From NCBI GenBank assembly GCA_013335275.1, contig JAAXVX010000046.1, positions 1 through 8,766 of the forward strand: 8,766 bases of DNA, in the 5' to 3' direction. Positions 1 to 5,559 of this stretch are shown piece after piece; position 1 is the first letter of the stretch; every line of letters starts with the position of its first letter. Source of the stretch: Bacteroidales bacterium. Lineage in GTDB: Bacteria; Bacteroidota; Bacteroidia; Bacteroidales; UBA932. The notes below the pieces were generated by a model. It searched no databases. It saw only the letters and a program-made list of their open reading frames with translations, and was not told the origin of the DNA. The position numbers and the translations under genes are program-made.

Positions 1-282
1 TGCAAGCACTTCTCCAAGCGGAAAAACTTCCGAATTCCAGCAAAGGATAAGTACTATTGTTTGCGATAAACTGTGGATTATACCAATAAGAGACGAATAA
101 AAGATTCTCCTTCTGTTACCGCTATAGGTAGCACTTACAAAAAAGAGCCACCATGGCCATGTTATAAAAAATAAAGATGTAGCAATATGTTTTGGGAAAT
201 CGGAGTTACTCTCCATTTTTATATTACGAATTGCCAAATATTCAATAGCAAAGTATATAAGAATTATAAGAAAAGCAATCAT
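1..282 (-). CDS. partial multi-spanning membrane protein, N-terminal 94 residues
   Basis: Reading the minus strand from an ATG at 282-280, 94 codons run without a stop to the left edge, so the C-terminus is missing. An in-frame TAA at 291-289 lies just upstream, making this the first possible ATG. The peptide begins MIAFLIILIYFAIEYLAI and has about three hydrophobic stretches (residues 1-18, 34-51 and 63-80). Short polar, basic loops separate them, including SGNRRR near 54-59, and residues 40-46 are Trp-rich (ITWPWWL). It looks like an integral inner-membrane protein, but I do not recognise the family and no function should be assigned. The leader is A-rich with no Shine-Dalgarno sequence, as usual in Bacteroidota. 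The main doubt is its short visible length. The hydrophobic pattern and the lack of stops in an A+T-rich region favour a real gene. Confidence 0.6.
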   Translation of the reverse strand, partial: MIAFLIILIYFAIEYLAIRNIKMESNSDFPKHIATSLFFITWPWWLFFVSATYSGNRRRIFYSSLIGIIHSLSQTIVLILCWNSEVFPLGEVLA

Positions 283-332
283 AGCATTTTATTTTTTGGA
301 GTAAGTAAAGTTATCACATATAATTCTGATTT

Positions 333-340
333 CAAAACTA
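333..340 (-). promoter_or_regulatory. candidate Bacteroidota -7 element upstream of the truncated membrane protein
   Basis: On the minus strand this reads TAGTTTTG, an exact match to the TAnnTTTG -7 consensus of Bacteroidota sigma-ABfr. It lies about 50 bases upstream of the ATG at 282. I see no TTTG -33 box at the usual spacing, so this rests on one short motif in an A+T-rich region. Confidence 0.25.
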
Positions 341-430
341 TTAACTTAAATTCAGAAATTTGCATACAAAACGCAGAAAGAATACAATCTATTTACGGGC
401 AATCAATCCAGATTATAAGAGAATGTTTTG

Positions 431-600
431 ATCCGCCTTATAACATACAACATGCGGAACTAGCAGGAATTCCCGCCGAAGGCGTAGACCTGCGACGCAG
501 GAGCACCTAACTTGTCTCCACTGGGAAGAGATAATTTGCCAATGCGGGCTACGATTTTAGTCAACCTGTTTCAGGACGGAGCGGCGGAATTTACTAACTT
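431..600. other. G+C-rich block with short hairpins, possible dispersed repeat or decayed gene
   Basis: By hand count about half of these 170 bases are G or C, clearly above the flanks. Three short perfect hairpins are visible: CGCC/GGCG at 474-484, CCTGCG/CGCAGG at 489-501, and CCTG/CAGG at 565-575. Two plus-strand frames abut here. One ends at 510 with a peptide containing ELAGIPAEGVDLRRRST. The other, open from 488 to 613, contains LPMRATILVNLFQDGAAEF. Together they look like one reading frame broken by a frameshift, or like a structured intergenic repeat that happens to be open. The sequence alone does not decide between these. Confidence 0.35.
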
Positions 601-619
601 AAGTCACAAATAATCTAAT

Positions 620-666
620 AGTTACTCAGAACAAAGAGACATAATGTCTCTTTGTTCTGAGTAACT
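620..666. repeat. perfect 47-nt palindrome (23-bp arms, 1-nt centre)
   Basis: The left arm, 620-642, begins AGTTACTCAGAAC. Its exact reverse complement occupies 644-666, with a single A at 643 between them. As RNA it would form a very stable hairpin with roughly 20-21 paired bases and a tiny loop. No T-tract follows on either strand, so it is not a standard intrinsic terminator. I found no second copy of an arm elsewhere in the window. It could be a cruciform, a protein-binding palindrome, a double-stranded RNA processing site, a remnant of an element end, or a fold-back assembly artefact. Confidence 0.85.
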
Positions 667-720
667 GCTTGATATCATATGTGTTAGACCTCCAGGGAAA
701 CAAGCTCTCCAACGGGACGA

Positions 721-759
721 AAAAAGAAGCCGGCTAAAATCATTTTAGCCGGCCTCTTA
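721..759 (-). terminator. intrinsic terminator of the OmpA-like lipoprotein gene
   Basis: Read on the minus strand, this is a perfect stem GCCGGCTAAAA/TTTTAGCCGGC (positions 754-730) with a three-base loop, followed by TTC and six T. It begins about 18 bases after the stop codon at 778. A few further A/T pairs extend the base of the stem. The plus direction has no T-run, so termination serves only the minus-strand transcript. Confidence 0.9.
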
Positions 760-777
760 AGATTATAGGTTCAGATA

Positions 778-2430
778 TTATTCGCGGAATTTTGCAAATT
801 CGATATCTTTCTCAGAACGGGTTTTAAGAGCTTCGCTATCGTAAACTCTCTTAAGTTGTTTTGCAACTTCGCTCATGTTACCCTGGCGGGCAGCAATGAT
901 TGCTCTCATATATGCTCCGTGAGGGCAGTCATGAGTTATAAGAGGAAGCGCTTTGTCTAACTTGTTTGTAAGGATGTATGCAAGACCTTCGTTAGAGTCT
1001 CCTGTTCCTGCAAGCTTTGCAACTGCGTCATTATAACGTCCGTTAAGGATGTCAAGAATAGCGGAGTTTTGTTTGGCAACTTGCAGATCCGATTTTGCAA
1101 ACATATCGCCGGCAAGTTTGTAGTTCTTCTCGCGAAGAGCAATTACACCGGCATTGTTATAATAGAATTTGCTTGTTTTGTTGGCAACCTTTGCAATGGA
1201 AGCTTTTGCCTCGGCAAGTTTGCCGTTTTCAAGATATGTTGCTGTAAGATTGTTGTAGGCACGGTCGCAATTGAATTTCTCGCCTGCTTTTGTGTAAATC
1301 TTAACTTTTGAATCGAAATCGTTTACAAGAGTTGCAGCATAAAGAAGAGCCTCAATATCCATTATCTCGATATTTGATTTTGTAAGCTCAATAAGCTCCT
1401 GATCGTTGAAGTTTGTGTAATCGATATTGGCAATGAACCTGGCTCTGCGAAGTTCTGGAAGGATCTTGTCCGAAAGGGTTTTGAATACCTTAGACATATT
1501 TTTGATTTCCCTTTCACGAACGATAGGGTCGCTGTACATAGAAAGTACACGGAGAATAAGTTCTTTGTCCTGAATTGCAGATCCTGCAACCAGTTCCTGG
1601 AAACCTTCCCAGTCTTCGGCTACTGTTTTAACATCTACGGTTCCGTCAACAGGATTGTTTTTTGTCATTTTGTCAAATGCTTTTTTAGCACTTTCACTTC
1701 TTTTATCCGAAAGCTTGTTGTTGAGAGCCTCGGGACCATCCGGAGATGCATAAGCTACAATTTGAGTATTTGTGATTTCTCTCTTCTCGTCTTTTTTAAT
1801 GTTGGCAAGGAATTTTTCGAAATCTTTAATCTCTTGTTTGCTGAGCTCTTTTGTATGAACATCCGAGCTGTTTATCTTATAAAGAATTTGTGTCTCTTTC
1901 TTTTCGGTGAGAACCTTCTTGTAATTATCGGTTGCAAGAGCGGTAAGGCCTGTCTGATGTACAAGCTTGTATGTAATATTAGCTCCGTCGGCTACCTTAA
2001 ATGGTGCCGGGAAGTCGATCTTTTTAAGCTTATTCCAAACAGAAATTCTAAGCTCAAGACGCGATTTTTCCATTCCGGGAACATAGGCAAATTTAATTGT
2101 GTTGCTGGCTTTGCCACCCATTGCAGGGATAACGGTAAAGTTGTCAGTAACCTTTTCTCCCTGAAGTTTAAATGTAGGGGCAGCTTGTTCTCCTCCTTCG
2201 TATACCAGTACAGGAACAACTTCCAGGATTGCTTTTGGATGAAAATAACCCTCGGGGAAAGTAATTGAGTAAGATGCTGTAATTTCGTCAGCTACAACCT
2301 CCAGTACTTTTGGGTTGCCATCTACGCCGATGAGCATAGCTTCTTTTGCCATTTTAGACGGGTTACTGCAGGAAACCATTGCAAAACCCAATACAGCAAG
2401 AGAAAAAAGTTTAAAAAAGTTCTTTTTCAT
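778..2430 (-). CDS. OmpA-like/TPR lipoprotein, 550 residues
   Basis: Likely an envelope lipoprotein. The N-terminus MKKNFFKLFSLAVLGFAMVSC is a signal peptide with a lipobox-like site, so Cys21 is the predicted lipidated residue. Residues about 30-160 look like a beta-rich domain. Residues about 185-255 resemble the peptidoglycan-binding OmpA C-terminal fold: a strand-like TQIVAYASPDG, then LSDKRSESAKKAF, which matches the usual N..LS..R...V helix. Residues about 355-535 are helical and TPR-like (AYNNLTATYLENGKLAEA, then YYNNAGVIALREKNYKLA). The role is inferred to be a cell-wall-anchored scaffold in the periplasm or outer membrane, with no enzymatic motif visible. The gene stands alone: its own promoter lies in the divergent region at 2470-2477 and a strong terminator follows it. 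The ATG at 2430 is fixed by the signal peptide. I do not know a gene symbol. The OmpA part is a moderate match and the TPR part a good one. Confidence 0.85.
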   Translation of the reverse strand: MKKNFFKLFSLAVLGFAMVSCSNPSKMAKEAMLIGVDGNPKVLEVVADEITASYSITFPEGYFHPKAILEVVPVLVYEGGEQAAPTFKLQGEKVTDNFTVIPAMGGKASNTIKFAYVPGMEKSRLELRISVWNKLKKIDFPAPFKVADGANITYKLVHQTGLTALATDNYKKVLTEKKETQILYKINSSDVHTKELSKQEIKDFEKFLANIKKDEKREITNTQIVAYASPDGPEALNNKLSDKRSESAKKAFDKMTKNNPVDGTVDVKTVAEDWEGFQELVAGSAIQDKELILRVLSMYSDPIVREREIKNMSKVFKTLSDKILPELRRARFIANIDYTNFNDQELIELTKSNIEIMDIEALLYAATLVNDFDSKVKIYTKAGEKFNCDRAYNNLTATYLENGKLAEAKASIAKVANKTSKFYYNNAGVIALREKNYKLAGDMFAKSDLQVAKQNSAILDILNGRYNDAVAKLAGTGDSNEGLAYILTNKLDKALPLITHDCPHGAYMRAIIAARQGNMSEVAKQLKRVYDSEALKTRSEKDIEFAKFRE

Positions 2431-2469
2431 TATTGATCTGTTTTGTTATTAAATTCGTTTCGGAATCAA

Positions 2470-2477
2470 CAAAGATA
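2470..2477 (-). promoter_or_regulatory. -7 promoter element of the OmpA-like lipoprotein gene
   Basis: The minus strand reads TATCTTTG, an exact match to the Bacteroidota -7 consensus TAnnTTTG. It lies 40 bases upstream of the ATG at 2430, which would leave a leader of roughly 30-35 bases. No clear -33 TTTG is visible. The element lies back to back with the rightward promoter at 2491-2498. Confidence 0.55.
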
Positions 2478-2490
2478 ATTATATTTTGTC

Positions 2491-2498
2491 TATTTTTG
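2491..2498 (+). promoter_or_regulatory. -7 promoter element of the sigma-54 activator/lptE/secG operon
   Basis: TATTTTTG matches TAnnTTTG exactly and is followed by CACTT and then the ATG at 2504. If it is used, transcription would start at or only a few bases before the start codon, giving a very short leader or a leaderless mRNA. No convincing -33 box is seen. Confidence 0.45.
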
Positions 2499-2503
2499 CA
2501 CTT

Positions 2504-3706
2504 ATGGATTTGAGAATATTAAAACAGAGGTTCGATATCATAGGGATTAACCCGTCTCTTGACCGGGCCCTTGAGATCGCCGTTCAGGTTGCCGGAACGG
2601 ATCTTTCTGTTCTTATAACCGGGGAGAGCGGTGTGGGAAAAGAGGTTATTCCTCAGATAATCCACTCCAACAGTCCAAGAAAACACAAAAAGTATATTGC
2701 AGTAAACTGTGGCGCAATTCCGGAAGGAACGATAGATTCCGAACTGTTCGGGCACGAAAAAGGGGCATTTACAGGTGCGGTTGAAACAAGAAAAGGCTAT
2801 TTTGAGGTTGCAAATGAAGGTACACTTTTCCTTGACGAAGTTGCGGAACTTCCTTTGTCTACTCAGGTGAGGTTGCTTAGGGTTATTCAGACAGGCGAGT
2901 TCATTAAGGTTGGCTCTTCAAAAGTGGAAAAGACAGATGTGAGGGTAGTTGCCGCAACAAACAAAAACCTTCTTAAAGCAATAGAGCTGGGGAAATTCCG
3001 GGAAGACTTATACTACAGGCTGAATACCGTTCCAATCACAATACCGTCACTAAGAGATAGAAGAGAAGACATACATACGCTTTTCAGAAAATTTGCCTCC
3101 GACTTTGCCGAGAGGTACAAGATGCCTTCAATAAAGCTCAACGAACAGGCCAGAATATTACTTGAGGCATACAGGTGGCCGGGCAATATCCGTCAGCTTA
3201 AGAGCCTTGCGGAGCAAATTTCCGTTATTGAACACAACAGAGAAATTAGTGCAGAGGTTATTAAAAAGTATCTGCCTGCGGACGGGCCGGAATACCTTCC
3301 GGTTAAGACAGAGGGTCATGGTACGGATTATCTTTCGGACAGAGATATAATCTTTAAAATTCTTTACCAGCTCAGGCACGAGGTGGAAGAGCTTAAATCC
3401 GGTCTTGCAAAGAAAGACACAGGAGAAGCAGCCCCGGTTGCAACACCTCGTTTTGCACCCGGCCGTGAGATAAACAGGAATATTTCGGATAGCGCAGCTG
3501 TTGTGGACTATGAGGAGGATTCGGCAGAAGAGGGAACAGAAACGGAAGACCAGGATATTTCCCTGTCAATACAGGATGTGAGTGCAGAATTAATAAAAAA
3601 GGCCCTTGAGAAACACGGAGGAAAGCGGAAGCTTGCTGCCGCGGAGCTTGGAATCTCCGAACGTACTCTCTACCGGAAAATCAAGGATCTCAATTTGGAT
3701 TTATGA
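2504..3706 (+). CDS. sigma-54-dependent activator, AAA+ domain plus Fis-type HTH, no N-terminal sensor domain
   Basis: A bacterial enhancer-binding protein of the NtrC family, which uses ATP hydrolysis to open promoters held by RNA polymerase-sigma-54. From the ATG at 2504 it has 400 residues. Walker A is GESGVGKE (40-47), the sigma-54 contact loop GAFTGA is intact (87-92), Walker B is GTLFLDEV (106-113), and the sensor II region is WPGNIRQL (about 225-232). The arginine-containing FREDLYYRLN (165-174) is also present, so the ATPase should work. A low-complexity, acidic linker (about 265-355) leads to a Fis-type helix-turn-helix ending in AAAELGISERTLYRKIKDL. There is no receiver, GAF or PAS domain: the AAA+ domain starts within the first 20 residues. 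An upstream ATG at 2486 would add MSIFAL, but it lies inside the promoter motif, so 2504 is preferred. The stop overlaps the lptE start (ATGA). Its targets are unknown. Confidence 0.92.
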   Translation: MDLRILKQRFDIIGINPSLDRALEIAVQVAGTDLSVLITGESGVGKEVIPQIIHSNSPRKHKKYIAVNCGAIPEGTIDSELFGHEKGAFTGAVETRKGYFEVANEGTLFLDEVAELPLSTQVRLLRVIQTGEFIKVGSSKVEKTDVRVVAATNKNLLKAIELGKFREDLYYRLNTVPITIPSLRDRREDIHTLFRKFASDFAERYKMPSIKLNEQARILLEAYRWPGNIRQLKSLAEQISVIEHNREISAEVIKKYLPADGPEYLPVKTEGHGTDYLSDRDIIFKILYQLRHEVEELKSGLAKKDTGEAAPVATPRFAPGREINRNISDSAAVVDYEEDSAEEGTETEDQDISLSIQDVSAELIKKALEKHGGKRKLAAAELGISERTLYRKIKDLNLDL

Positions 3707-4203
3707 GAAATTTAATATTTATACTTTTTGCAGCTCTTGTAATTAATTCCTGCAAGGTTTCATACACGTTTTCCGGCACCTCAATAAAGGAGGATGTGAA
3801 ATCTGTTATGGTTGCAAAGATAGAGAACAAAGCGATGAGGATTAATCCGGCACTAAGCAATCAGCTTACGGAGGCCCTCAAAGACAAATACAGGAAACTC
3901 ACAAAGCTTTCGGTTGAACCAAATGACGGGGACCTAATTGTTGAAGGCGAGATTACTTCGTACGAAACAACATCCCTTGCCGTTACAGCCAATGAAATTG
4001 CTTCGATAAACCGCCTCACTGTAACAGTCAAGATAAGGTTTACAAACAAAAAATATCCCAAAGAGGACTTTGAGCGCTCCTTTGCCGAATATGAAGATTA
4101 TCCGTCTACTTCAACTCTGGATCAGGTTGAGGCAGGTCTGATTGATTCTATAATTGAAAAGATGACAGAGTCTATTTTTAATGCAACCGTAGCAAACTGG
4201 TAA
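3703..4203 (+). CDS. lptE: LptE, LPS-assembly lipoprotein
   Basis: LptE is the outer-membrane lipoprotein that plugs the LptD barrel and helps place lipopolysaccharide in the outer leaflet. The 166-residue product has a signal peptide with the lipobox-like LVINSC, so Cys17 is the likely lipidation site. It is followed by YTFSGTSI, a motif I associate with Bacteroidota LptE. The middle region has paired strands and helices (LSNQLTEALKDKY; DLIVEGEITSYE). The C-terminus FNATVANW, preceded by FERSFAEYEDY, also fits the Bacteroidota family, which is shorter and very divergent from the proteobacterial one. The ATG overlaps the stop of the sigma-54 activator by four bases, implying translational coupling. 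The next gene starts one base after the TAA. No lptD is present in the window. The assignment rests on motif and gene-order recognition. Confidence 0.85.
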   Translation: MRNLIFILFAALVINSCKVSYTFSGTSIKEDVKSVMVAKIENKAMRINPALSNQLTEALKDKYRKLTKLSVEPNDGDLIVEGEITSYETTSLAVTANEIASINRLTVTVKIRFTNKKYPKEDFERSFAEYEDYPSTSTLDQVEAGLIDSIIEKMTESIFNATVANW

Positions 4204-4204
4204 A

Positions 4205-4969
4205 ATGAAAGACATCGACCTTTCTGCGATAGAACAGACAATTGAGAAGTATCCATGGTACTCTCATGCGCACCTCGAGCTTTTCAAAGGGCTTTCGGAG
4301 CTGGGCGAAGAACAGAGGGATGCATACCTTAATAAGGCCGCTGCATATCTCTATTCCCGCGGAAGGCTCTACGACATTGCATTTCCTGCTGTTCCCAAAA
4401 AGAGTGTTTTTAAGTTTGAGAGGGGAGTTGCCTTTCGGGAAGAAGACGATAATAACCTGCAGATTGATGAAAAACCTTCAGATGAATTAAATCGCACTGA
4501 TGATTTCACTGATGATTTAAGGGATTCCCACGGAAAAGATGATAAGGAGAGTTTTTCTGTTGCAGATGAAAACGACTTTGAATTTATTTTCGACATAGAT
4601 GACTCGAAAGAGTTGCCACACAAAGTAATAATTGCAGGTGGAGACTATTTCTCCAGAAATGATTTTGAGACAATTGAACTGGACAGTGAGATGCCGCTGG
4701 ACAGGTTTATTGTAGAAAAACCATCCCTCCTCCGCGCTTCGATAACATCAAGAGATTGTCCGGCAACATTTGATCCGGCAGAAATTGATGCGTCGGAACT
4801 TTTTGACGATTCGGGCTTTTATACCGAAACGCTTGCTAAAATATATACCAGTCAAGGGTTTTACAAAAGAGCATTAGATGTTTATGCAAAACTTATTTTG
4901 TTATATCCGGAAAAAAGTGCTTACTTTGCGACCCTTGTTAAAGAGTTAAAGACCAAACACAACACATAA
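4205..4969 (+). CDS. TPR-like hypothetical protein between lptE and secG
   Basis: A 254-residue, apparently cytoplasmic protein: no signal peptide or membrane segment is visible. The N-terminal 60 residues are helical (IEQTIEKYPWYSHAHLELF, then AYLNKAAAYLYSRGRLYDI). The C-terminal 50 residues hold one recognisable TPR-like motif (TETLAKIYTSQGFYKRALDVY, ending about residue 227, then KLILLYP). The middle, about 75-165, is strongly acidic and probably disordered, with runs such as EEDDNN and DDFTDDLRD. Genes of this shape are familiar to me at this place between lptE and secG in Bacteroidales, and the function is not known. The start codon follows the lptE stop by one base, and secG begins five bases after its own stop, so the gene is part of the same operon. 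A scaffold role in envelope biogenesis is only an inference from context. Confidence 0.8.
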   Translation: MKDIDLSAIEQTIEKYPWYSHAHLELFKGLSELGEEQRDAYLNKAAAYLYSRGRLYDIAFPAVPKKSVFKFERGVAFREEDDNNLQIDEKPSDELNRTDDFTDDLRDSHGKDDKESFSVADENDFEFIFDIDDSKELPHKVIIAGGDYFSRNDFETIELDSEMPLDRFIVEKPSLLRASITSRDCPATFDPAEIDASELFDDSGFYTETLAKIYTSQGFYKRALDVYAKLILLYPEKSAYFATLVKELKTKHNT

Positions 4970-4974
4970 TTAAT

Positions 4975-5412
4975 ATGTACACAGCAATATCCATTCTAAT
5001 TGTAATTGCAAGTATTTTACTGACAATAGTAGTATTAGTGCAAAATTCGAAGGGTGGCGGACTCGCTGCAAACTTCGCATCCGGCAATCAGACTTTCGGC
5101 GTTCGTCAGACAGCCGACTTCCTTGAAAAGGCTACATGGACTCTGGCCATAACAATAATTGTTCTTTGCGTTTTGGCAACATCTTTTGTTTCTACTGGCA
5201 ACACCATGAAACAAAATTCTATTCAGGAAAGAATTGAAAAGACTGCACCTGTTCAGGGACAACCGGAATTTCCAACCACAACACCTGCCCAGACTACAGC
5301 CGCTCCTGCTCAGACAACTCCGGCTCCTGCCCAGACAACAACTCAACAAGGGGCAAAAACAACACCTCAGCAGGCTGCTCCGGTAACTTCAAAACAAGAA
5401 ACAAAAAAATAA
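4975..5412 (+). CDS. secG: SecG, preprotein translocase subunit with Pro/Gln/Thr-rich tail
   Basis: SecG is the small accessory subunit of the SecYEG channel in the inner membrane and assists SecA-driven export. The 145-residue product has two membrane helices, residues about 2-23 and 53-72. They are joined by the conserved cytoplasmic loop VQNSKGGGLAANF followed by FGVRQTADFLEKATW, which is diagnostic. The core ends near residue 75. Beyond it runs a hydrophilic tail of about 70 residues rich in Pro, Gln, Thr and Ala with APAQTT repeats, ending in Lys. A canonical SecG is about 75-110 residues, so the extra length lies in this tail. By the usual topology the tail would face the periplasm. The gene is last in the operon and is followed by an intrinsic terminator. 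Confidence 0.95.
   Translation: MYTAISILIVIASILLTIVVLVQNSKGGGLAANFASGNQTFGVRQTADFLEKATWTLAITIIVLCVLATSFVSTGNTMKQNSIQERIEKTAPVQGQPEFPTTTPAQTTAAPAQTTPAPAQTTTQQGAKTTPQQAAPVTSKQETKK
5284..5346 (+). repeat. three 21-bp tandem repeats encoding PAQTTxA in the SecG tail
   Basis: Three consecutive 21-base units begin at 5284, 5305 and 5326, each starting CCTGC(C/T)CAGAC. They encode PAQTTAA, PAQTTPA and a diverged PAQTTTQ. The units differ at several bases, mainly third positions and the last codons. The in-frame unit length means copy-number change would lengthen or shorten the tail without a frameshift. Confidence 0.85.
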
Positions 5413-5437
5413 TTTAAAAATTATTTAGCAACATATC

Positions 5438-5467
5438 AGCTCGTTACGAAAGTAACGGGCTTTTTTT
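5438..5467 (+). terminator. intrinsic terminator after secG
   Basis: A 10-bp stem AGCTCGTTAC/GTAACGGGCT with one G-T wobble encloses a GAAA tetraloop of the stable GNRA type. Seven T (5461-5467) follow, the first of which also pairs in the stem. It closes the sigma-54 activator-lptE-TPR-secG operon. A weaker A/T-only inverted repeat (5407-5426) overlaps the secG stop codon just upstream. Confidence 0.92.
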
Positions 5468-5514
5468 GTGAAAATATTTACTACTATGTGATACAAGGTA
5501 TAAATATTTATATA

Positions 5515-5522
5515 TATATTTG
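5515..5522 (+). promoter_or_regulatory. -7 promoter element of the PspC/PadR operon
   Basis: TATATTTG matches the Bacteroidota TAnnTTTG consensus and sits 37 bases before the ATG at 5560. Its downstream bases GCAATACC resemble the typical start-site context. The surrounding TA-rich run (5500-5521) makes chance matches likelier, but the position, between a terminator and the first gene of an operon, supports it. PadR from this operon may act here. Confidence 0.5.
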
Positions 5523-5559
5523 CAATACCAAATTCTAAACAATATTAAGTATTTTTAAA

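Larger units (their letters stand above)
283..720. other. intergenic region without an intact gene
   Basis: This stretch separates the truncated membrane protein from the terminator of the OmpA-like lipoprotein gene; both neighbours lie on the minus strand. Positions 283-430 are A+T-rich leader sequence. Positions 431-600 are a G+C-richer block with small hairpins. Positions 620-666 are a perfect palindrome. Positions 667-720 show nothing I can name. Open frames across 187-510 (+), 488-613 (+) and about 412-553 (-) are short and overlap each other. None has a believable start plus family signature, so none is annotated as a gene. Confidence 0.6.

Noticed and set aside
187..510. Plus-strand open frame of 107 codons
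   Set aside because: It overlaps the better-supported minus-strand membrane protein at one end and the G+C-rich block at the other. It has no recognisable domain, and its composition changes abruptly midway.
500..690. Integron attC-like boxes (ACCTAAC at 505-511, GTTAGAC at 682-688)
   Set aside because: The two seven-base boxes fit the degenerate consensus by chance. The sequence between them does not fold as an attC site, and no integrase or gene cassette is present.
667..705. GCTTG/CAAGC inverted repeat
   Set aside because: Five-base arms spaced by 29 bases are expected by chance.
700..760. Minus-strand mini-frame of about 20 codons starting MILAGFFFRP
   Set aside because: Its start codon lies in the terminator stem-loop of the lipoprotein gene, so it is most simply read as a by-product of that structure.
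1762..2268. Plus-strand open frame of 168 codons opposite the lipoprotein gene
   Set aside because: It is wholly antisense to a well-supported gene with a signal peptide and recognisable domains, and its product is Cys/Phe-rich without family features.
2486..2503. Earlier ATG for the sigma-54 activator
   Set aside because: It precedes the TATTTTTG promoter element, and the extra residues MSIFAL do not resemble the usual N-terminus of this protein type (MDL.ILKQRF).
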